Shown: piece by piece, positions 1 through 8,135 of the stretch
Position numbering within the stretch: the first letter of the stretch is position 1
How the letters are laid out: each line of letters opens with the position of its first letter
NCBI RefSeq assembly: GCF_031582905.1
Contig: NZ_CP133990.1
Coordinates: 3,348,001 to 3,412,000, forward strand
Direction of reading: 5' to 3'
From: Pengzhenrongella sp031582905
GTDB lineage: Bacteria; Actinomycetota; Actinomycetes; Actinomycetales; Cellulomonadaceae
DNA length: 64,000 nucleotides
The notes under the pieces: generated by a model
Seen by the model: the letters and a program-made list of their open reading frames with translations, nothing else
What the model was told of the DNA's origin: nothing
Database searches by the model: none
Translations under genes and position numbers: made by a program

Positions 1-35
1 GTGCGGACGCGGGCGCGACTGCCGCTCGTGCTCCT

Positions 36-64
36 CTCATCGGGCGCAACGTCCCCTTTGTGAG
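36..64 (-). promoter_or_regulatory. sigma-28 (FliA)-type promoter reading off the left edge
   Basis: On the minus strand: CTCA (64-61), a 16-base spacer, then CCCGATGAG (44-36). The spacing equals that of three other minus-strand sites in this window (CTCA-N16-ACCGATGAG). It points left, away from flhB, so its gene starts beyond position 1. flhA is the obvious candidate, because it usually accompanies flhB and is absent here. The match is seen; the sigma factor and target are inferred. Confidence 0.6.
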
Positions 65-127
65 CCTTGCGCGGCGGTCCCGCATCACCCGTGGTCCACC
101 CGCGCCCACCCCGCCGACGCACCTTTC

Positions 128-188
128 GCCCAGTGCGACGTTCCGGACCGTTCACGCGCCCCGAACGCTCCGCGACGTCACACTCGGC
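128..188. repeat. 61-bp palindromic element, copy A
   Basis: Left end GCCCAGTGCGACGTTCC, right end GACGTCACACTCGGC. It is 61 bp, like the other complete copies. The termini pair with each other, apart from CAC in place of CGC in the right arm. The interior is the least symmetrical of the family, so this copy looks degenerate. It lies 11 bp from copy B, beyond the 3' end of flhB. Confidence 0.75.
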
Positions 189-199
189 ACCCGCTCCCG

Positions 200-260
200 G
201 CCCAGTGCGACGTTCCGCACCTCATCAGGCACTCATACGGTGCAGAACGTCGCACTCGGC
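200..260. repeat. 61-bp palindromic element, copy B
   Basis: Arms GCCCAGTGCGACGTTCCGCACC and GGTGCAGAACGTCGCACTCGGC pair over about 22 bp with few mismatches, around a 17-base loop. Same length and termini as the other copies. It shares the left-arm flavour CGTTCC with copy A and the right-arm flavour GAACGTCGCACT with copies C, E and F. Confidence 0.85.
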
Positions 261-279
261 GGGTGAGCACTGCGGATGC

Positions 280-301
280 GGTGCGGAACGTCGCACTCGG
301 C
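280..301. repeat. Right half of a 61-bp palindromic element, copy C
   Basis: Only the right arm is present (GGTGCGGAACGTCGCACTCGGC), nearly identical to the right arm of copy B. It starts 20 bp after copy B and lies 20 bp from the flhB stop codon. No matching left arm is visible, so this is a truncated copy. No gene is seen between position 1 and the flhB stop. Confidence 0.7.
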
Positions 302-321
302 GGGGTGGCGGCCCCTGCGGG

Positions 322-1440
322 TCAGGCGGCGCGGCGCGACGGTTGAGGGCGTGACGTCTCGGGGACCCGGTGGGTGCCCTGGGCCGCCCCCCGCCGACGC
401 AGGGCCATGACGAACGCGAGCACCTTGGCCACCTGGGTGAACAGCTCCGCGGGGATCTCCTGCCCCAGCTCGCACGCCGCGTGCAGGGCGCGGGCCAACG
501 GGATGTCCTCGACCAGCGGGACGCGCTTGTCGTTCGCCTCGGCGCGGATGCGCGCGGCGACGTGACCGGCCCCCTTGGCGACGACGCGGGGTGCACCGGT
601 CCCGGGCTCGTAGCGCAGCGCGACGGCGACATGCGTGGGGTTGACCAGGACGACGTCGGCGTCGCCGATCGCGGCCATCATGCGGTTGCGGCTCATCGCG
701 AGCTGCTTGGACCGGATTGCGCCCTTGAGCAGCGGGTCGCCCTCGGAGTTCTTGTTCTCGTCCTTGACCTCCTTGAGCGTCATCTTCGTCTTCTTGCGGT
801 TCTGCTTGCCGACGAAGATGACGTCGACGATCGCGAGCCCGATGCCGGCCACGACGGCCGTGCGCATCAGCGTGGCGATGCCGTTCCCGGCGACGTCGAG
901 CACCGCATGCAGCGACAACCCGCCCGACGCCAGGAGGATCGGCGTGATGCTCTGCACCACGGTGGTCAGCACGACGCCGATGACGACGGTCTTGAGCAGC
1001 GACTTGCCGCCCTGCCACCACGTCTGCACACCCACCAGGCGCTTGAGGCCGGCGAGGATGTTCAGCGGCTTGAACGTCGGCTTCAGCTTCTTCGTCGAGA
1101 TGTGCAGGCCCCCCTGGGCGGCCGCGGAGACGATCGCGGCGACCACGACGACGGCCATGAGCGGTGCCACCGTGAGCAGCACGGACCCGAGCCCGTCGCC
1201 GACGGCACGCAGTGCGAGCGCGGGGTCGGGGTTCGCGACGACGTCCCGCACCGCCTGCAGCTGGTCGACGGCGGCCTCGCTGCCGGCGGTGAGCACCACG
1301 CTCAGCATCACGCCCGCGGCGCCCATGCCGAGCCAGGCCGAGACGTCCTGCGAGCGCTGGAGCGCACCGTCCTTGCGGTTCTGCTTCTGGCGCTTCGGGG
1401 TGGCGTTCTCGGTCTTGTCCTGCCCACCGCCCCCGCTCAC
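322..1440 (-). CDS. flhB: Flagellar export gate protein FlhB
   Basis: Membrane part of the flagellar type III export gate; in this family it switches export from rod/hook to filament substrates. About 372 residues, normal length. The N-terminus has the typical charged stretch (DKTENATPKRQKQNRKDG) followed by hydrophobic helices. The self-cleavage motif NPTH is at about residue 267 in VLVNPTHVAVALRY, so autoprocessing is expected. The GTG start overlaps the fliR stop by 4 bp and no better start lies downstream. It is the last gene of the flbD-to-flhB unit, and the repeat cluster A-C follows its stop. Function is secure by motif and context. Confidence 0.95.
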   Translation of the reverse strand: MSGGGGQDKTENATPKRQKQNRKDGALQRSQDVSAWLGMGAAGVMLSVVLTAGSEAAVDQLQAVRDVVANPDPALALRAVGDGLGSVLLTVAPLMAVVVVAAIVSAAAQGGLHISTKKLKPTFKPLNILAGLKRLVGVQTWWQGGKSLLKTVVIGVVLTTVVQSITPILLASGGLSLHAVLDVAGNGIATLMRTAVVAGIGLAIVDVIFVGKQNRKKTKMTLKEVKDENKNSEGDPLLKGAIRSKQLAMSRNRMMAAIGDADVVLVNPTHVAVALRYEPGTGAPRVVAKGAGHVAARIRAEANDKRVPLVEDIPLARALHAACELGQEIPAELFTQVAKVLAFVMALRRRGAAQGTHRVPETSRPQPSRRAA

Positions 1441-2198
1441 GGACTCACCCCGATGACGGTGCGGACGGCGTCGTCGGTCAGGGACGACACCATGCCGGGC
1501 AGCGCGAGGTAGGCCATGCCGCCGAGGCTCAGCGTGAGCAGGATCTTCAGCGGGAAGCCGAGCGCGAACGCGTTGAGGGCGGGAGCGACGCGGGTGAGCA
1601 GGCCGAGGCCGACGTCGGCCAGGAACAGCACGACGGCGAGCGGCCCGGCGACCTGGAGGGCGGCGAGGAACATCCCCGTCAGCCCCTCGGCGCTGGCGGC
1701 GGCCATCGCGGCGAGGTCGAGGGAGGTGCCGAGCGGGATGACGTCGAACGTGCGCACGAGGCCGCCGATGACCATCTGGTAGCCGTCGGAGACGAACAGC
1801 AGGACGACCGCGGTCATCTGGTAGAGACGCTGCAGCTGGGCACCGCTGGTCTGGTTGAGCGGGTCGAACGCGGCGGCCATCTGGAACCCGGCGAACAGGT
1901 CGAGCAGGGCACCGGCGGACTGCACCGCGGCGAACACGAGCGCGACGAGGAAGCCGAGTGCCGCGCCGATGAGCACCTGCATGAGGAGCTGGCCGACGAA
2001 GCCCCCGATGTCGCTGGGGTCCGCCTCGGCGTCGGCCCGGGGGGCGACCAGCAGCCCGAGGGCGACCGCGAGCATCGCCTTGATCCGGCCGGGGATGCCG
2101 CGGTGGGAGAACGGCGGGGCGATGACGAGGAACGCGGCCATCCGGACGCCGGCGAGCAGGACCCCCTCGAGGCCCGCCCAGGGCAGCGTGAACGTCAT
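1437..2198 (-). CDS. fliR: Flagellar export gate protein FliR
   Basis: Polytopic membrane protein of the FliP-FliQ-FliR export gate in the basal body. 253 residues, the usual length, with several hydrophobic helices across the whole chain and the family-typical opening (residues ~15-45: GVRMAAFLVIAPPFSHRGIP). The ATG start lies 3 bp after the fliQ stop, and its own stop overlaps the flhB GTG, so fliQ-fliR-flhB are probably translationally coupled. Nothing is unusual in length or composition. Confidence 0.95.
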   Translation of the reverse strand: MTFTLPWAGLEGVLLAGVRMAAFLVIAPPFSHRGIPGRIKAMLAVALGLLVAPRADAEADPSDIGGFVGQLLMQVLIGAALGFLVALVFAAVQSAGALLDLFAGFQMAAAFDPLNQTSGAQLQRLYQMTAVVLLFVSDGYQMVIGGLVRTFDVIPLGTSLDLAAMAAASAEGLTGMFLAALQVAGPLAVVLFLADVGLGLLTRVAPALNAFALGFPLKILLTLSLGGMAYLALPGMVSSLTDDAVRTVIGVSP

Positions 2199-2201
2199 CG
2201 G

Positions 2202-2477
2202 TCAGGAACCACCGAGGAGGGCGGGGATCTTCGTGAACAGCTCCTGGGTGAAGGAGACCGTCTCGGCGATCATCCAGTGCCCGGCCACGAGCAGCACGAC
2301 GCCGACCCCGATGGCCTTGGGGACGAAGCTGAGGGTGACCTCCTGGATCTGGGTGATCGACTGCAGCAGCGAGACGACGAAGCCGATGACGAGCGCGGTG
2401 ATGAGCACCGGCGCGCACAGCTTGGCGGCCAGGACGAGGGCGTCGAGCCCGATGTCGAGGACGGCGTTGGTGTCCAT
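2202..2477 (-). CDS. fliQ: Flagellar export gate protein FliQ
   Basis: Small two-helix membrane subunit of the type III export gate. 91 residues, matching the family length of about 90. Two long hydrophobic stretches (~16-40 and ~53-77) flank a short loop containing SITQIQEVTLSF, a recognisable FliQ signature. The ATG start lies 3 bp after the fliP stop, and fliR starts 3 bp after its own stop, as in many flagellar operons. Identification rests on length, topology and position. Confidence 0.95.
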   Translation of the reverse strand: MDTNAVLDIGLDALVLAAKLCAPVLITALVIGFVVSLLQSITQIQEVTLSFVPKAIGVGVVLLVAGHWMIAETVSFTQELFTKIPALLGGS

Positions 2478-2480
2478 GGT

Positions 2481-3392
2481 CTAGGCCCCGGTTCCGTACG
2501 AGCCGACCAGGGCGGTGACGATCAGGCCCCAGCCGTCGACGAGCACGAACAGCAGCAGCTTGAACGGCAGCGACACCATGACGGGCGGGAGCATCATCAT
2601 GCCCATCGACATGAGGGCGGCCGAAACGACCAGGTCGATCACCAGGAACGGCACGAAGATGACGAACCCGATGATGAACGCCGAGCGCAGCTCGGAGAGC
2701 ATGAACGCCGGGATGAGGGTCAGCGTGGGGACGGCGGCGGCGTCCTCGGGGTTCGGCAGGTCCGCGGCGCGGGTCATCAGCGCCAGGTCCTCCTGCCGGG
2801 TCTGGGCGAGCATGAACTCGCGCAGCGGGACGAGGCCGGTCTCGACCGCCTGGGTGAAGCTCAGGGTGCCGTCGAGGTAGGGCTGCAGGCCGAGGTCGTT
2901 CACCTGGGTGACCACCGGCGCCATGATGAACAGGCTGAGGAACAGCGCGAGGCCGGCCAGGATCTGGTTCGGGGGCACCCCGGTGAGGCCGAGGGCGTTC
3001 CGGGTCAGCGCGAGCACCACGAAGATCTTGGTGAAGCTCGTCATCATCAGCAGCAGCGCCGGTGCGACGGACAGCACCGTGAGCGCGAGCAGGACGACGA
3101 TGGAGCTGCTGGGCGTGCCGTTGACCCCGTTGAGGTCGACCGTGACCGACGGGTCGGGGCCGGTCGGCGCCGCGGGGTCGGCGGGGGCCGTGGGCGCGGC
3201 CGGGTCGATCGGGGCGGCCTGGGCGCCGGCGGCACCGAGGACGGTGAGCCCGAGCGCGACGAGCAGCGCGACGGCGACCAGCACGAACGTGCGCAGGTGC
3301 GGGCGGCGCAGGGCGGGGCGCACGGGACCCAGCGGGCGCGGCCGCGCGGCCGGGCGCACCGGACCAACCGGGCGCGGGAGCGTCGTGGTCAC
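2481..3392 (-). CDS. fliP: Flagellar export gate protein FliP with long N-terminal extension
   Basis: Core channel subunit of the flagellar export gate. The FliP domain occupies roughly residues 95-303 (LLMMTSFTKIFVVLALTRNA; C-terminal MGMMMLPPVMVSLPFKLLLF). Before it come about 95 extra residues: a Pro/Arg-rich stretch, a hydrophobic segment ending AGAQAA that looks like a cleavable signal peptide, and an Ala/Pro/Thr linker (PAAPTAPADPAAPTGPDP). FliP proteins often carry signal peptides, but this leader is long. The GTG start overlaps the fliO stop by 4 bp. A later start near the hydrophobic segment cannot be excluded. Confidence 0.93.
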   Translation of the reverse strand: MTTTLPRPVGPVRPAARPRPLGPVRPALRRPHLRTFVLVAVALLVALGLTVLGAAGAQAAPIDPAAPTAPADPAAPTGPDPSVTVDLNGVNGTPSSSIVVLLALTVLSVAPALLLMMTSFTKIFVVLALTRNALGLTGVPPNQILAGLALFLSLFIMAPVVTQVNDLGLQPYLDGTLSFTQAVETGLVPLREFMLAQTRQEDLALMTRAADLPNPEDAAAVPTLTLIPAFMLSELRSAFIIGFVIFVPFLVIDLVVSAALMSMGMMMLPPVMVSLPFKLLLFVLVDGWGLIVTALVGSYGTGA

Positions 3393-4003
3393 CGGCGGGC
3401 CGTCCGGCGCTGCACGACGTCGACCGCGCGGCGCCAGGTGTCGGGCGACAGGACCGAGCCCTGCAGGGCGCCCGCCTGCGCGGAGCTCGAGGTGGCGGCC
3501 AGTCCGGCGAGCGCCGCCAGGCGCGCAGTGCCCTCGGCGTGCGGGGTCGGCACGCCGTCGGCCGCGTCGACGGGCTCGAGGGCCGCAGGGGCCGCGGGGA
3601 CGGCAGCGGTCCCGGGCGCGACGTCGTCCGCGGCGATGACCGCGACGTCGTCCGTGGCGACCGGGGCGACCTCGACGACGTCGTCGGGCAGGGTGGACAG
3701 GTCGATCTCCTCCCGGACCTCCGCGGTGCGCTGGGCCGGCACGGGCTCGGCCGGGAGGTCGACCTCGGTGAGGACCCGCACGCCCTGGTCACCCACGCCG
3801 AGCAGCAGCACGCGGCCGGCCACCTCCACCAGCGCGATGCCGGCGCCCTTGCCGAGCGACTGGCGCCCGAGCACGGACAGCGGCACCGAGCGCTGCTTGC
3901 GCACGGTCGCGGTGCCCTGCAGGCGCCGTCCGGTGAACCAGATGAGACCGAGCACGCAGGCGAGGGCGAGGAGGACCCGCAGGCCCAGGAGTGCGGCGTC
4001 CAT
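3389..4003 (-). CDS. fliO: Flagellar biosynthesis protein FliO
   Basis: Accessory membrane protein that assists assembly of the FliP ring. 204 residues. One transmembrane segment near the start (residues ~4-22, ALLGLRVLLALACVLGLIWF) is followed by a conserved cytoplasmic beta-rich part (VRKQRSVPLSVLGRQSLGKG ... VEVAGRVLLLGVGDQGVRVL) and an acidic, Ala/Val/Asp-rich tail that is poorly conserved in this family. The ATG overlaps the fliN stop and its stop overlaps the fliP GTG. The call rests on the short FliO motif plus its position between fliN and fliP. Confidence 0.9.
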   Translation of the reverse strand: MDAALLGLRVLLALACVLGLIWFTGRRLQGTATVRKQRSVPLSVLGRQSLGKGAGIALVEVAGRVLLLGVGDQGVRVLTEVDLPAEPVPAQRTAEVREEIDLSTLPDDVVEVAPVATDDVAVIAADDVAPGTAAVPAAPAALEPVDAADGVPTPHAEGTARLAALAGLAATSSSAQAGALQGSVLSPDTWRRAVDVVQRRTARR

Positions 4004-4728
4004 CAGCCGGCGGCCTGCTCGGGCGCGATGATCTCGGTGATGCGGATGCCGTAGTCCTCGTCGACGACGACGACCTCGCCGCGCGCGATGAGGCGGCCGT
4101 TGACCATGAGGTCGGCCGGTGCGCCGGCGGCGCGGTCGAGCTCGAGCACCGAGCCGGGCACGAGCTCGAGCACCTGGCGCACGGGCAGCCGGGTGCGGCC
4201 GATCTCCGCGGTGAGCGTCATCTCGACGTCGTAGAGCAGGCGCAGGTCGGCGGGCGCGGAGGGCACGCGCTCGCTGCCGCCGGTGCGCTGGCTGGGGATG
4301 ACGCCCGGCTTCTGGGCGCGGGTGCGCACGCCGAACCAGGCCTGCGGGGCGCCGTCGGCCACGAGGGAGAACGCGGTGAGCGCCTCGCCGGTGAGGTCGC
4401 CGCCCACCGGGCGGACCTCGGCGACGTCGAGCACGCCGGGGCCGAAGGCGGTGGAGGCCGCCTCGAGCGCGGGCCGCAGGGCGTCGGCGAGCGAGACCGG
4501 CGCGCCGCCCTGCCCGGTGAGGGACTCGGCCACCGCACGCTCGGCGACCAGTACGAGCTCGACGCTGGTCGCACCGACGAAGGTGGCGACCACCGCGGTC
4601 TCGGAGGGGCCGGGGCCGGCGCCGGGGGCGAGCGGGGTGACGGCGAGGGGGACGGTCGACGGCAGCAGGCCGACGAGCAGGTCGGCGGCGGTGCGCGCCT
4701 CGACGGCCGGGGCGGTGCGGGCAGACAT
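4003..4728 (-). CDS. fliN: Flagellar motor switch protein FliN/FliY type
   Basis: C-ring component of the motor switch. The C-terminal ~80 residues are a SpoA domain (YDVEMTLTAEIGRTRLPVRQ ... VPGSVLELDR ... GEVVVVDEDYGIRITEI). At 241 residues it is much longer than a minimal FliN (~100-140). The extra N-terminal ~150 residues (DLLVGLLPS, FSLVADGAP) resemble the additional domain of FliY-type switch proteins. I chose the ATG at 4728 because it overlaps the fliM stop (ATGA); the frame stays open 11 codons further upstream. Whether it binds CheY or acts as a phosphatase cannot be told from sequence alone. Confidence 0.92.
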   Translation of the reverse strand: MSARTAPAVEARTAADLLVGLLPSTVPLAVTPLAPGAGPGPSETAVVATFVGATSVELVLVAERAVAESLTGQGGAPVSLADALRPALEAASTAFGPGVLDVAEVRPVGGDLTGEALTAFSLVADGAPQAWFGVRTRAQKPGVIPSQRTGGSERVPSAPADLRLLYDVEMTLTAEIGRTRLPVRQVLELVPGSVLELDRAAGAPADLMVNGRLIARGEVVVVDEDYGIRITEIIAPEQAAG

Positions 4729-5693
4729 CAGGCGTTCTCCTCGGAGGTCACGATCCGGCACGCGAGGCGCGTGCCCTGGGTCCCGGCGGCGGCACGGGCG
4801 AGCACGACGTCGTCCACGACGACGTCGAGCGGGCGGGCGGTGGGGTGGTTGAGGTGCAGGACGGCGCCCACGGTCAGGCCGACGACGTCGGTGGGGCGCA
4901 CGGTGACGGGGCTGAAGCGGACGCCGACCGGGACGGGGACGTCCTCGACCCCGCGCGCCAGGCGCGCCAGCGCGACGTCGTGCGCGGCGACCTCCTCGGG
5001 CGACCGGCTGTCCGCGGACTCCCCGGCGCGGACGCCGGCGAGCAGGACGTCGGCGGGGATCATCATCGTCGCGCTCTCCTCGATCTCCCCGACCCGCACC
5101 GCGAAGGTGGCGACGATGACGGGGACCGAGGCCGGGACGGCCTGGAGGAACTGCGGGTTGTACTGCACGCCCCGGACGGTCACCTCCATGGGCAGCACCG
5201 AGGCGAAGGCGTAGCCGATGTCGGCGAGGGAGTGCTGCAGGAGCGCGCGCACGAGCTGGTACTCGATGTCGGTGAGCTCACGGTCCACGTCGCCGGTGGG
5301 GCGCCCGGGTCCGCCGAGCATGAGGTCGATCCAGCTCATCACCATGCCGCCGGGGACCTGCACGACCGCGGTGGTGCGGCCCGGGTCGACCGTGCACATG
5401 ACCAGGACGGTCGTCTGCGGCAGCGCCCGGACGTGCTCGTCGTAGGTCTGCATCGCGACCGACTCGAGGGTCACCGTCGAGACCGCACGCAGCCGCGCGC
5501 TGAGCTGGTTGCCCCACTGCCGGGCGTAGGTCTCGAAGGCCCGCTCGAGCACGCGACCGTGCTCACGGGCGAGCGTCATCGGCCGGCGGAAGTCGTAGAC
5601 CTCAGGCAGACCGCTCTTCTTGCTGCGCCGCGGGGTCTCCCGCTGCATGTCCTGGACCGTCACGGTCACCACATCGTCGTGGTGGCGGGGCAT
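4728..5693 (-). CDS. fliM: Flagellar motor switch protein FliM
   Basis: C-ring protein linking FliG to FliN. Up to 321 residues. The middle domain is recognisable (YDFRRPMTLAREHGRVLERA, QWGNQLSARLR, VMSWIDLMLGG) and the SpoA domain ends the protein (VGLTVGAVLHLNHPTARPLD). The N-terminal LSQxEIDxLL peptide that binds CheY-P in many bacteria is not visible. The start is uncertain: ATG 5693 has no clear ribosome site, and GTG or ATG codons about 10-16 codons downstream are alternatives. The 182-bp gap to fliL is the largest inside this unit and I see no feature in it. Confidence 0.92.
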   Translation of the reverse strand: MPRHHDDVVTVTVQDMQRETPRRSKKSGLPEVYDFRRPMTLAREHGRVLERAFETYARQWGNQLSARLRAVSTVTLESVAMQTYDEHVRALPQTTVLVMCTVDPGRTTAVVQVPGGMVMSWIDLMLGGPGRPTGDVDRELTDIEYQLVRALLQHSLADIGYAFASVLPMEVTVRGVQYNPQFLQAVPASVPVIVATFAVRVGEIEESATMMIPADVLLAGVRAGESADSRSPEEVAAHDVALARLARGVEDVPVPVGVRFSPVTVRPTDVVGLTVGAVLHLNHPTARPLDVVVDDVVLARAAAGTQGTRLACRIVTSEENA

Positions 5694-5875
5694 GTGAGGG
5701 AAAGGGCCGCGTCTGTCCCGGCGTGCACCTTTTGCGTGGTGCCCGGTGCCCGGGCGACGCGCCCGCTCAGGCTCACCGGAGGCACCGCTGCACCTTCGTC
5801 GGGCGCCGCGTGATCACCGGCATCCGTGCCGGCGGGAGGAGGCCGGGCGCGCACGGTGGCGCGACCCGGCCGACC

Positions 5876-6403
5876 TCACTGGGTGACGTACTCCGTGAAG
5901 TAGACGTCCACCACCTCTCCGTGGTAGCTCTCCGCCAGCTGGGCGGAGAGCTCGGCCTTGAGGGCGTCACGCGCCGCCGGGTCGGTAACCTCGGCGATGT
6001 CGCGCCCGGAGAACAGGGCGATCGCGTGGTCCAGCGCGACGGCGGTGTTCGGCTCGCCGTACCCGCCGGCCTCCGCCGACATCTGCAGGGCCAGGCCCAG
6101 GCGCAGGTAGCGCCCGTTGGCGAGGTTGAGGCTCACCGGGTCCACGGTGAGGACCTCGCCGAGCTCGACCTCCTCCTCGACGTGCGCGGCGGCGGCGTCC
6201 TCGGCGGCCGCCGGGGCCGGCTTGAGCAGGAAGAACCACGCGGCGGCCGCGGCGACCAGCACGGCGACGACGGCGATGACGACGACGCCCTTCTTGCCCT
6301 TCTTGGGCGGCTCGGGGGCCGCCTCCGGCGCCGCGGCGCCGCGGCCGGCGGCCTCGCTCAGGGGGCGACGGCCCCCGACCATCACACGCTGCTCGGTCGT
6401 CAT
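5876..6403 (-). CDS. fliL: Flagellar basal body-associated protein FliL
   Basis: Single-pass inner-membrane protein that surrounds and stabilises the stator. 175 residues: a cytoplasmic tail rich in Ala/Pro/Lys (PEPPKKGKKG), one transmembrane helix at about 39-60 (VVVIAVVAVLVAAAAAWFFL), an acidic linker, and the periplasmic-type domain (VDPVSLNLANGRYLRLGLAL; SYHGEVVDVYFTEYVTQ at the C-terminus). The ATG lies 1 bp after the motB stop, so it belongs to the mot-fli unit. Length and layout are typical. Confidence 0.92.
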   Translation of the reverse strand: MTTEQRVMVGGRRPLSEAAGRGAAAPEAAPEPPKKGKKGVVVIAVVAVLVAAAAAWFFLLKPAPAAAEDAAAAHVEEEVELGEVLTVDPVSLNLANGRYLRLGLALQMSAEAGGYGEPNTAVALDHAIALFSGRDIAEVTDPAARDALKAELSAQLAESYHGEVVDVYFTEYVTQ

Positions 6404-6404
6404 G

Positions 6405-7364
6405 TCAGTGTCCTTCGTCGTCGTCGTCGTGGCCGGCGGAGGCCGTGGCGGGCTCCGCCGGAGCGGTGTCGGTGGGGTCGGTCGGTGTCGCGGCGGCCTG
6501 CGTCGCGGCGGGCGGGACGGCGGTGCCGTCGACCACGGAGGGGAACAGCCCGCGGACGGTCTCGGGCATCCCGCTGTGGATCACCAGGTCGACCCGCCGG
6601 TTGGTCGCGAGCGCCTCGGGTGACGTCCCGGGGTCCAGCGGCCGGGTGTCCCCGTAGCCGACCGCGGAGATGCGCTCCCCGGGCAGTCCGTCCACCTCGA
6701 CGAGGTGCCGCAGCACCTGGGTCGCACGGTCGGAGGACAGCTCCCAGTTCGTGGCGTAGCGCCCGGAGATCGGGATGTTGTTGGCGTGCCCCTCGACCGA
6801 GATCCGGTCCGGGATGGCCACCAGCACGGGCGCCGCGGCGTCGAGGATCGTGTCGGCCGCGGGCTGCAGCCGGGCGCTGCCGGAGTCGAAGAACACGTCG
6901 TTGGCGACCAGCCCGATCACCAGACCGCGCTCGTCGATGCGGTAGCGGACCTGCTGGCCCATGCCGACCGCCGCGAGCCGCGCCTCGATCTCGGCCTGGA
7001 CGTCCTGCAGCCGGCTGACCTCCTCGGTCGCGAGCTGCAGGTCGGTCGGCGGCAGGGCCGCCGGGTCCACCGGTGCGACCGGCTCGGCCTTCGGGACGTC
7101 CGGGTTGCCCGCGGTCACGCCCGTCAGGACGCCGTCGCTGCCGCTCAGGACGTCGGGCTTGCCGCCGTTGAACCCCTCGGAGAGCGACTGCGCGAGCTGC
7201 TCGTACTTCACCTGGTCGACCTGGCTCATCGAGTACAGCACGATGAACAGCGCGCACAGGACGGTCATCATGTCCCCGTAGGACACCGCCCAGCGCTCGT
7301 GGTTCTCGTGCTCCTCCTCGTGGCCGCCCCGCTTGCGGCGCCCGCCGTGCCCTGGCCCGCTCAC
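6405..7364 (-). CDS. motB: Flagellar stator protein MotB
   Basis: Stator subunit that anchors MotA to peptidoglycan and carries the ion-binding aspartate. 319 residues from a GTG overlapping the motA stop (GTGA). A basic/His-rich N-terminus precedes the single transmembrane helix YGDMMTVLCALFIVLYSMSQ, in which Asp31 is the expected ion site. The C-terminal OmpA-like domain (SVEGHANNIPI, NWELSSDRATQVLRHLVE, RRVDLVI) binds peptidoglycan. The tail is Ala/Thr/Asp-rich. A longer start about 67 codons upstream is less likely because it would run deep into motA. Confidence 0.94.
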   Translation of the reverse strand: MSGPGHGGRRKRGGHEEEHENHERWAVSYGDMMTVLCALFIVLYSMSQVDQVKYEQLAQSLSEGFNGGKPDVLSGSDGVLTGVTAGNPDVPKAEPVAPVDPAALPPTDLQLATEEVSRLQDVQAEIEARLAAVGMGQQVRYRIDERGLVIGLVANDVFFDSGSARLQPAADTILDAAAPVLVAIPDRISVEGHANNIPISGRYATNWELSSDRATQVLRHLVEVDGLPGERISAVGYGDTRPLDPGTSPEALATNRRVDLVIHSGMPETVRGLFPSVVDGTAVPPAATQAAATPTDPTDTAPAEPATASAGHDDDDEGH

Positions 7365-8134
7365 GCTGCCGCCTTCTCCTTCTTGGCGGGCTCCTCCGGC
7401 AGCAGGCTGCGCAGACGCTCCCCGACCAGGCGGGGGTTGGCGCCGGCCTGGACCGACATGAGGCCCTCGACGATGAGCTCCATGTGGCCGCACTCCAGCT
7501 CGGACGCCCGCTTGAGCCGGGCGGAGAGCGGCAGCCACACGAGGTTGGAGGTGAGCAGGCCCCACAGGGTCGCGACGAACGCGGCGGCGATCATGTGGCC
7601 GAGCTCGTCGGGCTTGTTGAGGTTCTCGAGCACGTGCACGAGCGAGACGACGGTGCCGATGATGCCGACCGTCGGGGCGTAGCCGCCCATGTCGGCGAAG
7701 TACTTGGCCGCACCCTTGTCACGCGTGCGCTTGGTGTTCACGCGGTCCTCGAGGATGCCGCGCAGGTCCTCCGGGTCGGTGCCGTCGATCGCGCCCTGCA
7801 GGCCGGACTTGAGGAAGTCGTCGTCGATGTCCTTGGCCGCGTCCTCGAGCGCGAGGAGACCCTCGCGGCGGGCACGGTCGGCGAGGCCGACGAGCGTCTC
7901 GACCGCATCCGTCGTCCTCGGCGGCTTGAACATCAGCGCCTTGGGTAGCGAGGAGAACGCGAAGATCGCGTCCTTGAGCGTGCTGCCGATGAGGCCGGCA
8001 CCCAGGGTGCCGCCGATGACGAGCATCATGGGCGCCGGCAGGACGACCGACATGGGGCTCGCGCCCTCGAGGAAGATCGAGACCAGGACGGCGCCGAAGG
8101 CGACGACCAGGCCGATGATGGTTGCCGGATCCAT
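7361..8134 (-). CDS. motA: Flagellar stator protein MotA
   Basis: Ion-channel subunit of the stator. 257 residues with four hydrophobic helices: two near the N-terminus (MDPATIIGLVVAFGAVLVSI and APMMLVIGGTLGAGLIG) and two after a ~100-residue cytoplasmic loop (YAPTVGIIGTVVSLVHVL; HMIAAAFVATLWGLLTSNLV). The loop contains the charged stretch RARREGLLALED that in this family contacts FliG. The start ATG lies 1 bp after the flbD stop. The usual order flbD-motA-motB-fliL supports the call. Confidence 0.95.
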   Translation of the reverse strand: MDPATIIGLVVAFGAVLVSIFLEGASPMSVVLPAPMMLVIGGTLGAGLIGSTLKDAIFAFSSLPKALMFKPPRTTDAVETLVGLADRARREGLLALEDAAKDIDDDFLKSGLQGAIDGTDPEDLRGILEDRVNTKRTRDKGAAKYFADMGGYAPTVGIIGTVVSLVHVLENLNKPDELGHMIAAAFVATLWGLLTSNLVWLPLSARLKRASELECGHMELIVEGLMSVQAGANPRLVGERLRSLLPEEPAKKEKAAA

Positions 8135-8135
8135 G

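Noticed and set aside
322..3792. A minus-strand open frame of more than 1100 codons across flhB, fliR, fliQ, fliP and part of fliO
   Set aside because: Only its last part is flhB. The rest is Arg/Pro/Ala-rich out-of-frame reading of known genes, an effect of high G+C content. Similar long antisense frames elsewhere were left out for the same reason.
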